Below are positions 51,597-60,409 of a stretch of 64,000 bases of DNA, in pieces (the first letter of the stretch is position 1; the number at the start of each line of letters is the position of its first letter). Source of the stretch: Telmatobacter sp. DSM 110680 (GTDB taxonomy: Bacteria > Acidobacteriota > Terriglobia > Terriglobales > Acidobacteriaceae). Location: positions 4,464,001 through 4,528,000 of the forward strand of contig NZ_CP121196.1 in the NCBI RefSeq assembly GCF_039994875.1. Direction: 5' to 3'. The notes beneath the pieces are model-generated. The model was not told the DNA's origin. It saw only the letters and a list, made by a program, of their open reading frames with translations, and did not search any database. The position numbers were made by a program, and so were the translations under genes.

Positions 51597-52711
51597 TGCT
51601 TCTCCGTGGTCTTGATTGACTCGTGCCCAAGCAGCTTACTGACTTCCTCCATGGGCACTCCCTTCTGTAAAAGGTCAACGGCAAACGTGTCACGTAGCCT
51701 GTGGCTGACCATGTGGCCCGAGCGAACACCGGCAGCTTCAAACAGAGGGCGGACGTACCGGCTGCCCCACATGATTACTTGACTCCGCCCTTTGCTCTTC
51801 CCTGTCCAAAAAATGTACCCAGGATTCGCTGACGGGACCTCAAGCACCTCTTTGGCAACATCCGGCGGAATCGGCACGGACACATGCGTCCCTGTTTTCT
51901 GCCGAGCGGTCACCACGCGGTAAATGCCGCCCCGCTTTTCCTGAATAATGTCCGCCTTACGGATCTTCACCGCGTCCTGAATCGCAAGCCCGCTCCATCG
52001 CATGAGTTGAATCAGCGCCCGCAATCTCTGCTTGGTCTCCGTGCTCAGCAATCGGGTGACGCCCTTCACGTCAAACCGCGCGGGCCTCACGGAGTCAATC
52101 GTGCGAAGAATTTTGGCATACTCCGCGTCAGTCAACGGGAGTGTGGGAGGCTCATTTGCTTCAACCTTGGGCACGGCGGGGATGCGGTCCAACCAACGGC
52201 ACTCAAAGCAATAGCGCAAGAAGCTACGGAGGCGCTCACGCACTGAGGCCCGCGTGTTGCTGGAGGGGTAGTGCTCTTCCCACGTTGAAGCGTACCCCGT
52301 GAGCAGCTCTCGCGTGATGCGTGTGACGGTGAAGGCATTTTCTCCTTCGCAATACACCTGAAAGCGGCCTAGCTCACTTCTATACCGAGCAACCACACCG
52401 TCAGACACGCCCCGCACCTTCTTGTCCGTGATGAATAGGTCAATGGCCTCGGTAACGGTGCGGACATTGTCTTCCGGTCTTTGCTCCGGTATGCGTCCGG
52501 CTAATTGGTCTTGGAGCTGCCGTTTGATTTCCTCTGCTTCCTCCCAAGAACGTGTCCCGGCCTTGCGGCGGTATTGGGTGCCGTTCTGAGTCCAGCGGAA
52601 ATGTTTACGGCAATTGCAGCGACGGGAAAACTCATCCCCAGAATACTTGCACGGGTTCCCTTTGGCGTCGTTGCCGTGCCGGACAAAGATAGTGATGATG
52701 GACGTGCTCAT
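51506..52711 (-). CDS. int: Tyrosine site-specific recombinase (integrase)
   Basis: 401 residues. The N-terminal ~70 residues have a Cys-containing arm-binding-like module (CKYSGDEFSRRCNCRKHFRW). A SAM-like core-binding domain lies at ~75-190. The catalytic domain has Arg in LIQLMRWSGLAIQDA, HMVSHRLRDTFA (H-x-x-R), LLGHESIKTTEKHYARW (H and nucleophile Tyr). All five key residues are present. It lies about 110 bases from the right 15-bp repeat and reads inward, as usual for island integrases. Confidence 0.92.
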   Translation of the reverse strand: MSTSIITIFVRHGNDAKGNPCKYSGDEFSRRCNCRKHFRWTQNGTQYRRKAGTRSWEEAEEIKRQLQDQLAGRIPEQRPEDNVRTVTEAIDLFITDKKVRGVSDGVVARYRSELGRFQVYCEGENAFTVTRITRELLTGYASTWEEHYPSSNTRASVRERLRSFLRYCFECRWLDRIPAVPKVEANEPPTLPLTDAEYAKILRTIDSVRPARFDVKGVTRLLSTETKQRLRALIQLMRWSGLAIQDAVKIRKADIIQEKRGGIYRVVTARQKTGTHVSVPIPPDVAKEVLEVPSANPGYIFWTGKSKGRSQVIMWGSRYVRPLFEAAGVRSGHMVSHRLRDTFAVDLLQKGVPMEEVSKLLGHESIKTTEKHYARWVKGRQDRLDALVTGTWDVPTSRRKK

Positions 52712-52743
52712 TCTTTGTGCCTCTTTGGATTACGGACACACGA

Positions 52744-52764
52744 TAGCACAGAATTAGCACAAAA
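52744..52764 (+). repeat. Paired short repeats inside right end (possible integrase arm-type sites)
   Basis: TAGCACAGAAT followed by TAGCACAAAAC, matching the tandem TAGCACAAAT pair at 10731-10750 inside the left end. Confidence 0.5.
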
Positions 52765-52780
52765 CTCAGTGACAAAGAAA

Positions 52781-52805
52781 AATCCCCGCTGTTTATGCGG
52801 GGATT
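52781..52805 (-). terminator. Rho-independent terminator upstream of integrase
   Basis: 9-bp perfect stem AATCCCCGC/GCGGGGATT with a 7-base loop. On the minus strand it is followed by TTTTTC. It would stop host transcription from entering the integrase gene. Confidence 0.7.
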
Positions 52806-52818
52806 CTTCCTCGGTAAA

Positions 52819-52833
52819 CTGTTGGGATTGGAC
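52819..52833. repeat. Right attachment site (attR core) of the island
   Basis: CTGTTGGGATTGGAC, identical to 10635-10649. Confidence 0.8.
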
Positions 52834-52838
52834 TAAGG

Positions 52839-52895
52839 CCATCGCGCTGAAAGCGATTGCCAGGGCCCGGCGGTTGAAACTGCCGCTGGGGCTTA
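52839..52895. repeat. Tandem palindromic hairpins outside attR
   Basis: Two adjacent stem-loops: ATCGC-GCTGAAA-GCGAT inside GGC/GCC, and GGCGG-TTGAAA-CTGCC. Both loops contain TGAAA. They resemble dispersed REP-like palindromes common in GC-rich soil bacteria. With 10597-10626 they mark the original integration locus. Nothing coding is supported between 52834 and 53092. Confidence 0.45.
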
Positions 52896-53092
52896 CTTGG
52901 GGCTTGGGGCGCGATGCCCTAGGCCTCAGTCACCTCACGTAAAAAACTACTCGAACAGTCATTTTGCATAGGCTGGATCAACCTCCTTTCCCGTGTAGCC
53001 TCAAACTAAATCAACGGGCGCAAGCCGTCAAGCCGACGATGATCGGGAAATTCCATCAGCGTCGGCGAGCACAATAGGAGATTCGTTTGTGG

Positions 53093-53491
53093 TTACTGAG
53101 GGGTGTTGGCCTTCTGCGTTGCGTTTGCAGCTTTGTTCTCCTGCTCCATCGCCTTGGCGCTTTCCTTGTCCGCTTTGGCACTGTGCTTCTCGGCATCAGC
53201 ATGTGCGCGCGCTGACTTCTCTTCCTGCTTCTGACGCCGCCTCTGCTCCTTCAACTCCCGCTTGGTCAACGGTATTGGGGCATCGAGCGACTGGTCGTGC
53301 ATAGGAGCCGGCGTCACCATGTCCTGATCGTGCTTCGGAACAGGGGCTGCAGAATCCTGCGTGGTAGTCGTAGTAGTGGTAGTTTGGGAACCGGGCTGAG
53401 GTGGAGGCGTATTGGTCGGGGTCTGTTGCGCGATGGCTACTGTGGAGAAGGCCGCCAGGCCGAGTAAAGCGAGCCGTTGAAACGATGTCAT
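53093..53491 (-). CDS. Secreted low-complexity protein
   Basis: 132 residues from the ATG at 53491 (AAAGGA upstream); the frame extends to 53551. Signal peptide LALLGLAAFSTVAIAQQ, then Pro/Gln/Thr-rich sequence with a run of eight Thr, two HDQ-containing repeats (APVPKHDQD, PAPMHDQS), and a long Lys/Glu/Ala helix (EQRRRQKQEEKSARAHADAEKHSAKADKESAK). Probably periplasmic; function unknown. Confidence 0.65.
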   Translation of the reverse strand: MTSFQRLALLGLAAFSTVAIAQQTPTNTPPPQPGSQTTTTTTTTQDSAAPVPKHDQDMVTPAPMHDQSLDAPIPLTKRELKEQRRRQKQEEKSARAHADAEKHSAKADKESAKAMEQENKAANATQKANTPQ

Positions 53492-53614
53492 GAGGGGTCC
53501 TTTGAATTTCGGCCCTTGGCCGGTTCGAACCCCTATCTTGAGCCAATCCAAAAGAAAACTCTGGTCAATTATGACCAGTATTGTTATTTAGCTGGAGCTT
53601 CGCTCGACTTCGAG

Positions 53615-53881
53615 CTAGATCCGCTCTTCAAGCAAAACGCTTACGGTGTCGCCAACGTCCTTGCCGATCCGCTTGCGTGTCTCCTCTTTCACGGGCAGCT
53701 TGTGCCTCCCGTCGCCGAGAGCCATGAATGAGCTCTCAAACGGAACGCCGTCGACTTTCCCGCGCACTTTCACCAGCCCGCGCGTTCCGAAAAACTCCGC
53801 AGATTCAGGCCAGACCACATACGTCCAGCCGCCTTTGCTAGGACTCTTTTCGAGCTTCGCGGTAAACCGCTTGTTCAGCAT
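53615..53881 (-). CDS. DUF1905 domain protein
   Basis: 88 residues covering a complete DUF1905 domain: FTAKLEK...[36 protein letters not shown], then [19 protein letters not shown]. The family is a small beta-barrel of unknown function, often fused to YdeI-like domains; no fusion is seen here. Confidence 0.85.
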   Translation of the reverse strand: MLNKRFTAKLEKSPSKGGWTYVVWPESAEFFGTRGLVKVRGKVDGVPFESSFMALGDGRHKLPVKEETRKRIGKDVGDTVSVLLEERI

Positions 53882-53933
53882 GCGACGTGTCCTTACGCGG
53901 ACATCCAGGAGAGGCGTTCATTGTCCGCTGTTT

Positions 53934-54809
53934 TTAAGCGAGCGCGAGGTTCATGTTGTCGATGGCTTCGTCTATCTCCTGCGTGCTCTTGAATCCCACC
54001 GTGGCGCAATCGATACCCGCATGTTGAAATGCAAATCGCATCGCAGCCTGGCGATCTTCGTGCTTCGTAAACGTGCCGTCGCCGCACAGTTTCATGCTGA
54101 TAACACCCATACCCTCACTCTTCACCTGCTTGACGTGCGACACAACCTCCTGCACGTTGCCGGCTTCCGGTGTGTCCGGAATCGGGCCATCCATGCGGGT
54201 GCCATTGTGATTCATGCGGATCATGGCAACCTCAAGAAACTTGTTACCCGGTACCTGGCGTAGCGCGGGCAAGCCATGCACGGAGGCACCGCGTGTCTTG
54301 ATAACGTTTTTTGACTGCGCTTGAAGCATCCCTTCCTGCCAGTGCTTGGTCTCTTCCATCCAGTTGCTGGTATGTTGCCAGTGCAGCAGCATGATGTCGA
54401 AGTATTCTGTCTGGGAAACGCGGCGCATATCGTCGAATCTCTTTTGAGGATCGACACCCGAATCCGTCGTCACCTTGTTCATCAACTGGTAGCTGTCGCG
54501 CGGATATGGCTTGAGGGCTTCGCCAAGCATCGCCGGGGTCATATACGCCTCGGCGGTTTCGAAGAACCGGATACCGTGATCGTACGCATACGCAATCAGC
54601 CGCGAAAACTCCTTCTGACCGAGCGCCGCCTGCACGTGCCCATTGTTGCTGCCTGTTCCGAAGGCGAGCCGTGTCACCCTGAGTCCTGAATTGCCCAGCG
54701 TGACCACGTCAGTAGCGGTCCTGCGAGCCGCATGCAGGGGAAGCGTGCCCGCGAGCGCGCCCGCGGCGATGGTGGTTTTCAGAAAATCGCGTCGATTCAA
54801 TTGGCTCAT
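53934..54809 (-). CDS. Tat-exported aldo/keto reductase family protein
   Basis: 291 residues from the ATG at 54809, with AGGTCC just upstream; the frame extends to 54932. The twin-arginine signal NRRDFLKTTIAAGALAG is clear. The AKR core VTLGNSGLRVTRLAFGTG follows, then FFETAEAY (the catalytic Asp of FDTAxxYG is Glu here, Tyr kept), MNKV (Lys) and LLHW (His). The family reduces carbonyls with NADPH; the D-to-E change and Tat export hint at an unusual member. Confidence 0.85.
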   Translation of the reverse strand: MSQLNRRDFLKTTIAAGALAGTLPLHAARRTATDVVTLGNSGLRVTRLAFGTGSNNGHVQAALGQKEFSRLIAYAYDHGIRFFETAEAYMTPAMLGEALKPYPRDSYQLMNKVTTDSGVDPQKRFDDMRRVSQTEYFDIMLLHWQHTSNWMEETKHWQEGMLQAQSKNVIKTRGASVHGLPALRQVPGNKFLEVAMIRMNHNGTRMDGPIPDTPEAGNVQEVVSHVKQVKSEGMGVISMKLCGDGTFTKHEDRQAAMRFAFQHAGIDCATVGFKSTQEIDEAIDNMNLALA

Positions 54810-54904
54810 GGGGACCTCCGGATTTGGGCTGCGAACGCAGCCATTAGCGGAGATGGTAGCATGAGCGCGCAAAAATCGCAGGCCCCGGCGATAGAGAGCA
54901 TCAG

Positions 54905-55315
54905 ATGGCAAAAATTCCTCTTGACAGCGCAACGGTTCGTGCTAACTTACCGTTAGTGGACGCTTACCTACAGGCCGGACTTGATGCTCTCGCCGATGCA
55001 ACCCGCATGGCGATCTTTCAAAAGCTCTCTGCCGGCCCGATCGCCGTGAACGAGCTTGCCAGCATGCTCCCCGTTACGCGTCCCGCAGTATCGCAACACC
55101 TCAAGGTACTCAAGGATGTGGGCCTCGTGACCGATACCAAGACAGGAACGCGCAGGCTATATCAACTCGATCCCGAGGGCGTGGCCCGGTTGAGAGCGCA
55201 CTTCGATCAGATGTGGACGAGGGCGCTAGGCGCCTTTCAGCAGGCAGCAGAAAAAGACAGCGGAGGAGGCCGTCATGCAAAAACAGGCAGAAGAACTCGA
55301 TCTAAGAGTGTTTAA
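54905..55315 (+). CDS. ArsR-family transcriptional regulator
   Basis: 136 residues. Winged helix: GLDALADATRMAIFQKLSAGPIAVNELASMLPVTRPAVSQHLKVLKDVGLV (ArsR signature). No Cys metal-site motif, so it is not an obvious metal sensor. It overlaps the SRPBCC gene by 41 bases, a common regulator plus AHSA1 pair. Confidence 0.9.
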   Translation: MAKIPLDSATVRANLPLVDAYLQAGLDALADATRMAIFQKLSAGPIAVNELASMLPVTRPAVSQHLKVLKDVGLVTDTKTGTRRLYQLDPEGVARLRAHFDQMWTRALGAFQQAAEKDSGGGRHAKTGRRTRSKSV

Positions 55316-55778
55316 GAGCATTCACGTGAAAGCGCCAATCGAACGCGCTTTCGCGGTATTCGTCGAACAGATGGAGGCCTGGTGGCCGGCAACCCATCAC
55401 ATTGGCAAGACTCCTTTCGAGGCAATCTTCATTGAGCCGCGTGTCGGCGGCCGATGGTACGAACGCAACGTGGAAGGTGTGCAATGCGATTGGGGAAAGG
55501 TACTCAAGTGGGACCCACCGAATGCAGTGTGCCTTTCATGGCATGTGGGTCCGGGGCATGATTCCCCCGATTGGACATTCGATCCGGACATGGAAAAGGC
55601 GAGCGAGGTCGAGATTCGTTTTTGCGCGGAAGGCTCTGACAGGACTCGCGTCGAACTCGAACATCGCAAGATCGAGCGGCATGGCGAAGGAGCCGAGCAG
55701 CTTCGTGCCCTCTTTGATGGTCCCGGTGCGTGGTCAGGAATTCTCGACTGCTTCGCCAAGCGGATCGAATCGCTCTAG
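55275..55778 (+). CDS. SRPBCC (AHSA1-like) domain protein
   Basis: 167 residues. START/Bet v1-like fold: FKSIHVKAPIERAFAVFVEQMEAWWP at the start, FIEPRVGGRWYE, WDPPNAVCLSW and TRVELEHRKIERHG later. The family binds hydrophobic ligands or Hsp90. It is translationally coupled to the ArsR gene. Confidence 0.88.
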   Translation: MQKQAEELDLRVFKSIHVKAPIERAFAVFVEQMEAWWPATHHIGKTPFEAIFIEPRVGGRWYERNVEGVQCDWGKVLKWDPPNAVCLSWHVGPGHDSPDWTFDPDMEKASEVEIRFCAEGSDRTRVELEHRKIERHGEGAEQLRALFDGPGAWSGILDCFAKRIESL

Positions 55779-55851
55779 CATTTCCTCTTGCGGCTGGATT
55801 CGCAACAAAGGGCAAATCCAGCCGGCAAGTTCATTCCAGATTGGAGACAGC

Positions 55852-56319
55852 ATGAAGTCCGTCCTTTATTTGCGCATTGCATCGATTCTCACGTTGATCC
55901 ACTCGATTCTCCACACCATCGGCGGCGTCTTCGGGAAGCCGCCCTCCGGCCAGGCGGCAATGATTGCTGCATCAATGCGATATCGCTTCGAGGTTTTTGG
56001 AGTAATGCGCAGTTACTCCGACTTCTATCGCGGAATGGGTCTGGGCATCACTGTCGCGCTCACCATGGACGCTGCAATCTTGTGGTTGCTGGCGTCGCTG
56101 GCCAAGTCAGATTCGGCATGCCTCCGGCCCATTATGGCTGTCTTTTTGATGGGCTATCTGGCGCTGGCTTTGAACTCATACACATTTTTCTTTTCCGGTC
56201 CCGTAATCGCAGAATTGCTGATTGTGTTCTGCCTGGGTGCAGCCATCTTGACTGCAAAGCACGCGGACGAGCAGGAACCTCAAAGCAAGCAATCGGGATT
56301 GAAAGCGGCACAGCTATGA
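55852..56319 (+). CDS. Small integral membrane protein
   Basis: 155 residues from the ATG at 55852 with GGAGA upstream. About four hydrophobic helices: ILTLIHSILHTIGG, ITVALTMDAAILWLLASL, PIMAVFLMGYLALALNS and IAELLIVFCLGAAILTA. No named family is certain. It follows the ArsR-SRPBCC pair in the same orientation. Confidence 0.75.
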   Translation: MKSVLYLRIASILTLIHSILHTIGGVFGKPPSGQAAMIAASMRYRFEVFGVMRSYSDFYRGMGLGITVALTMDAAILWLLASLAKSDSACLRPIMAVFLMGYLALALNSYTFFFSGPVIAELLIVFCLGAAILTAKHADEQEPQSKQSGLKAAQL

Positions 56320-56432
56320 CGTTCGTTCCTGACCTCAATTCTTGCGTGTGAGCACCAGGTGTCATTTAAACTGGCCTTCCGCTGCTTACCGCGCGGAACA
56401 CGTAGAGCCAGATTCTCCTGAGGTGATCCCTT

Positions 56433-57098
56433 ATGAAATCAATTACCACGCGCAGAACCTTCGTAGGCGCGGGAGCCGCGGCGCTTGCGGTAGGATTTTG
56501 CGAAGTCCTGCCCGATACGGCATACGCCGACACCAGCAGACCCAACGTCCTTGGCCCACTGCCGGGCTATGCGCCACAGATTGGCACATTCGTCTCGCAG
56601 CTTACGTGGATGCGCGAAGTTAATGGCGTGCTCGCCGCGACAAAAGGACTCACGCAAGCTGATCTGGATTCTCTGTTCGACAAGAACGCCAACACCATTG
56701 GCGCGCTAATGCTTCACCTTGCCGCAACTGAAAAGTACTACCAGATGAATACTTTTGACGGAATGAAGTGGGATTCATGGTCCGAGGACATCAAGAAGAA
56801 ATGGGATGCGGCGATGAATCTGGGCGACGCGGGTCGCGCCACCATCAAGGGTCACGATCGCGACTACTACGTCAACATCCTGCACGATGTCCGCGAGAAG
56901 ACCCTGGCGGAATTCCGCAAGAAAGATGACGCATGGTTTCTGGCCGTTGACAAGAACATGGAGTGGGGGCCGACCAACAATCTCTGCAAGTGGTTTCATG
57001 TTTGCGAGCACGAAGCACACCATACCGGCCAGATTGCCCTGCTGCGTAAACGTCTCCCCGGCGCCAAACCAGATTCAGGCTCAGGGGGCGCTGCGTAG
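56433..57098 (+). CDS. Tat-exported DinB-like (four-helix) metalloprotein
   Basis: 221 residues. Twin-arginine signal TTRRTFVGAGAAALAVG. DinB/YfiT-like helices with metal-ligand His: ALMLHLAATE near 92 and HVCEHEAHHTGQI near 190. Family members resemble thiol-dependent transferases; this exported form has no assigned substrate. Confidence 0.82.
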   Translation: MKSITTRRTFVGAGAAALAVGFCEVLPDTAYADTSRPNVLGPLPGYAPQIGTFVSQLTWMREVNGVLAATKGLTQADLDSLFDKNANTIGALMLHLAATEKYYQMNTFDGMKWDSWSEDIKKKWDAAMNLGDAGRATIKGHDRDYYVNILHDVREKTLAEFRKKDDAWFLAVDKNMEWGPTNNLCKWFHVCEHEAHHTGQIALLRKRLPGAKPDSGSGGAA

Positions 57099-57134
57099 AG
57101 GGCCGTTAGTCTCTAGTTATTGGTCTCTGCCACT

Positions 57135-57959
57135 TCACCAGCTGTGCAACCATTCTTCATCGCGTCCAATTCGCACCGGTGCGTTGAAGAGTTCACTCAG
57201 CTTCGCCGCGGTCAGCATCTCAGCGCGCGGGCCATCTCCTACAATGCGGCCACCACTCATCAGGATTACGCGTTCGATTTCTGGAAGAATGTCGCCCAGA
57301 TGGTGCGTCACTAGAACCAGGCCAGTTCCCTCCTGCGCGAGGCGGCGCAGCGTCTCGCGTAATTCGCGCTGCGCCGCAAGATCCAGTGCATTCGAAGGCT
57401 CATCGAGCAGCAACTGACGCGGACGATGCACCAGCGCCCGCGCAATCAAAATGCGCCGCTTCTCGCCTGCCGACATTTCTCCTACCAGTTGGTTTGCGAG
57501 GTAAATGGCATCGAGCCGTTCAAGAGCTTCAGCAGCACGCTCGCGCATCTCGTCCGTCACATGCAGGTTCGGCCATAGAGTGGACGCAGAGAAAAAACCT
57601 GCTATGACCGCGTCCAGTCCTGTCGTTACGGCCGTCCGCTCACCTGGCAATTCCGCGCCCATCAGCCCTGATGCAACAATGCCGAAGTGCTTGCGAAGTT
57701 GAGTCAGATCCCAGCGCTCTCGGCCGAAGATGCGGACCCGCATTCCCGGCTGTACGATGGGATAAATCTGACAGGTGATGGTAAAAATCAGGGTGGATTT
57801 GCCGCATCCATTCGGGCCCAAAATCGCAACGTGCTCACCGGCACGTATGGAGAGATTCACATCGTGTAGCACAACGTGATCACCGCGCGCCACGTTGACT
57901 TGAGCCAGTTCTAGAAACTGCTCGCCATTCCCAGCCGCTTCATTCTGGCTCTCGGCCAT
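57135..57959 (-). CDS. ABC transporter-type ATPase
   Basis: 274 residues from the ATG at 57959 (GGAGGATCG upstream). Walker A GPNGCGKST near 45, signature MSAGEKRRILIARAL near 155, Walker B LLLDEPSNALD near 180 and the H-loop VTHHLGDI. No permease gene is next to it. It looks like a stand-alone or ModF-like ATPase. Confidence 0.88.
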   Translation of the reverse strand: MAESQNEAAGNGEQFLELAQVNVARGDHVVLHDVNLSIRAGEHVAILGPNGCGKSTLIFTITCQIYPIVQPGMRVRIFGRERWDLTQLRKHFGIVASGLMGAELPGERTAVTTGLDAVIAGFFSASTLWPNLHVTDEMRERAAEALERLDAIYLANQLVGEMSAGEKRRILIARALVHRPRQLLLDEPSNALDLAAQRELRETLRRLAQEGTGLVLVTHHLGDILPEIERVILMSGGRIVGDGPRAEMLTAAKLSELFNAPVRIGRDEEWLHSW

Positions 57960-58056
57960 CGATCCTCCCCGCGTGCCCCCGTTTGTTAGATTAAATGGAT
58001 TGACTCCTTTGTTTTGGTAAAGCCGCAGCACAGCCGATCCAACCAGAATTCAACTA

Positions 58057-59298
58057 ATGAGCAACCTCTCACAATTCGTGATTCCCCGCGGCTTCCGCTT
58101 CGGAGCAACCAAAGCCGGACTGAAGCAGAGCGGCCGCACTGACTTTGCGCTGATCGTCGCGGATGCACCTGTTTCAGCAGCGGCTGCATTCACGGGAAAT
58201 CGCGTCAAAGCTGCACCGCTGTTAATCGACGCAGAGCATCTTCGCGCCACAGGGGGCTACGTTCGCGTAGTCGCCATCAATGCCGGAAATGCCAACTGCG
58301 CCGCAGGCCAAGCCGGAATCGACGCCGCCCGTGCCACGTGCAAGGCTGCGGCAGAGACCTTCGGCTGCAAGCCTGAGGAAGTCTTTCCTTCCTCCACCGG
58401 CGTTATCGGGGTTCCGCTTCCAGCGGAGAAACTCGTCGCAGCACTGCCGGCCCTGGCATCCACGCTCGGCTCGCAATCCGACCATTTTCAGCAAGTCGCA
58501 GAGGCGATCATCACTACCGATACGATAGAGAAAACCGCCTTCGCACGGTTCGAAGTGCTCACTCCCGAGATCGATGGGCCGGGTGATATCCGTCAGGAAG
58601 TGCGGATAGCCGCTGTGGGTAAGGGTTCGGGAATGATTCATCCGCAACTCGTGCCGCATGCCACGATGCTGGTGTACATCCTGACTGATGCAGCTGTGGA
58701 ACCGGACGTGCTGGATTCATATCTACGCGGAGCGATTGACGTCAGCTTTAACCGCATCTCCGTCGACGGCGATACCTCCACCAACGACACCGTGCTTCTG
58801 CTCGCGTCGGGGGCCAGCGGCGCGCAGGTAGGGCCTGGAAATCGCGAATTCGGAGAGGCGTTGAACCAGGTGTGCACGTCACTTGCGCGGCAGATCGTTG
58901 CAGACGGCGAAGGCGTCTCGCATGTCGTTGAACTCCGCATCCACGGCGCCACCAGCGATGCTGATGCACTACGTGTTGCCAAAGCCATCGCTCATTCGCC
59001 GCTTGTGAAAACTGCGTGGGCCGGCTGCGATCCCAACTGGGGACGGCTAATGGCTGCCATCGGCTACTCTGGTGCACAGATCGATCCAGAGGCTATCGAC
59101 ATTTCGTTCGGTGATCTGGCCATTTGCCGTAATGGAGGCCGCGCGGCGGATTACGATGAGAAAACTGCCCATGCCTACATTCAGCAGGCCGAGTTTTCTA
59201 TTAACATCGATCTTCACCAGGGCGAGGGCTCCTGCAAGTTCTGGACTACCGACCTCACGCACGAATACATTCGGATCAACGCCGACTACACTACTTAG
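58057..59298 (+). CDS. argJ: Bifunctional ornithine acetyltransferase / N-acetylglutamate synthase ArgJ
   Basis: Cyclic arginine pathway enzyme. 413 residues. The family start GFRFGATKAGLK, the DTIEKTAF substrate motif, and KGSGMIHPQLVPHATML with the autoprocessing Thr near 203 are present. GCDPNWGRLMAAIGYSG follows near 325. It is divergent from the ABC ATPase. Confidence 0.95.
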   Translation: MSNLSQFVIPRGFRFGATKAGLKQSGRTDFALIVADAPVSAAAAFTGNRVKAAPLLIDAEHLRATGGYVRVVAINAGNANCAAGQAGIDAARATCKAAAETFGCKPEEVFPSSTGVIGVPLPAEKLVAALPALASTLGSQSDHFQQVAEAIITTDTIEKTAFARFEVLTPEIDGPGDIRQEVRIAAVGKGSGMIHPQLVPHATMLVYILTDAAVEPDVLDSYLRGAIDVSFNRISVDGDTSTNDTVLLLASGASGAQVGPGNREFGEALNQVCTSLARQIVADGEGVSHVVELRIHGATSDADALRVAKAIAHSPLVKTAWAGCDPNWGRLMAAIGYSGAQIDPEAIDISFGDLAICRNGGRAADYDEKTAHAYIQQAEFSINIDLHQGEGSCKFWTTDLTHEYIRINADYTT

Positions 59299-59359
59299 CA
59301 TCTAACCCATCTGCAGTTGATTCATCCTCGAACGCGAAAGCAGCGCCACACAATTGCCC

Positions 59360-60316
59360 ATGGCCAAGACCCCAAACGCAAAAACTGAACACAAAGCCAA
59401 GCCTGTTGCCGCCGAGAAGAGTTTCTCGCTGGTGTCGAATGAGAAACTGCTCGCCATCTATACAGCGATGGTGAAGTGCCGCATGCTTGAGCAGCGTGCC
59501 ACCTTGCTGTTTCAGCAAGGCAAGCTGGATTCTGATCTGCACGCATCGGCGGGACGCGAGGCGGCCTCGGCAGGCATCGCCATCGATCTGCAGCCCAATG
59601 ACACGCTCGGCATTTTGCCGGGAGAATGGCTTCCCGCATTTGTAAAGGGCGTTACACTCGACAATCTCTTTCGGACACTGGCTCCAACGGCCGCGGAACG
59701 CAGCGGTCAGCAGGCGCTGGCTGCAGGAGATCTGGGTCTGAAAAATATTCTCACGGGCGATGAAGCACAGGTGCCAGAAACCGTCCGCGAGCGCGCCGTT
59801 GAAGCGCAGGCGGCGCAAGAAGGTGCCATCGTTGTCGCGATTCTCCCTTCGACGGCAAAGTCGCTCAAGCCGTGGCAAACGGTAATGACAGCGGCCGCTG
59901 CCCAAAAACTCCCCATCGTATTCGCACATTATGTAGGAATCGAGAGCGAAGGCAGCAACAGCGCGCCAAAAGATAAGTCGAAAAATCCTGAGGCGCTGGT
60001 CAACGGCTTGCCGGCTATCGTTGTCGACGCCGATGACGCTGTGGCCGTGTATCGCGTTGCGTATGAAGCCATCATCCGCGCAAGGCAAGGGCGTGGAGCA
60101 ACCCTGTTGCGGTGTGTCGGTCGATCGGCGGTATCCACGGCCGCTAAGCCTGAGAGCGGCGGGAAATCGGGAATTCATGCGATTTCTAACGATCCCGTTT
60201 CCTCCATGGAAATCTACCTCGAGAGCAAAGGCATCGAACCAAAGGGGCACAACCGCGAGGTGGTCACATCCTTCAATCGCGACCTCGAGTTGGCTACCCG
60301 ATTCCTTGATCAATAG
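59360..60316 (+). CDS. Degenerate pyruvate/2-oxoacid dehydrogenase E1-alpha-like protein
   Basis: 318 residues from the ATG at 59360 (a TTG two codons upstream is possible). The start LLAIYTAMVKCRMLEQRATLLFQQGKL and the AGREAASAG segment match E1-alpha subunits. Where E1-alpha has the thiamine-diphosphate motif GDGA...N, this protein has ILPSTAKSLKPWQ, so the cofactor site is missing. LPAIVVDADD and AYEAIIRARQGRGATLL are conserved. Probably not catalytic alone. No E1-beta gene is adjacent. Confidence 0.75.
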   Translation: MAKTPNAKTEHKAKPVAAEKSFSLVSNEKLLAIYTAMVKCRMLEQRATLLFQQGKLDSDLHASAGREAASAGIAIDLQPNDTLGILPGEWLPAFVKGVTLDNLFRTLAPTAAERSGQQALAAGDLGLKNILTGDEAQVPETVRERAVEAQAAQEGAIVVAILPSTAKSLKPWQTVMTAAAAQKLPIVFAHYVGIESEGSNSAPKDKSKNPEALVNGLPAIVVDADDAVAVYRVAYEAIIRARQGRGATLLRCVGRSAVSTAAKPESGGKSGIHAISNDPVSSMEIYLESKGIEPKGHNREVVTSFNRDLELATRFLDQ

Positions 60317-60409
60317 TCAAATTAATATCGAAGAAACGTTCTTTGTCTATCTTCTGGGCAACAAAGGACATAGCGGCGCCCGGACGAACCCGAATGGTAA
60401 AGTGAGGAA

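Noticed and set aside
52505-52942. 145-codon plus-strand frame crossing attR
   Set aside because: Antisense to the integrase 5' end and passes through the attachment repeat; a shadow.
52960-52990. Fragment of a 16S rRNA gene
   Set aside because: Only about 20 bases match and the upstream sequence is unlike 16S helix 45; more simply a strong Shine-Dalgarno on the opposite strand.
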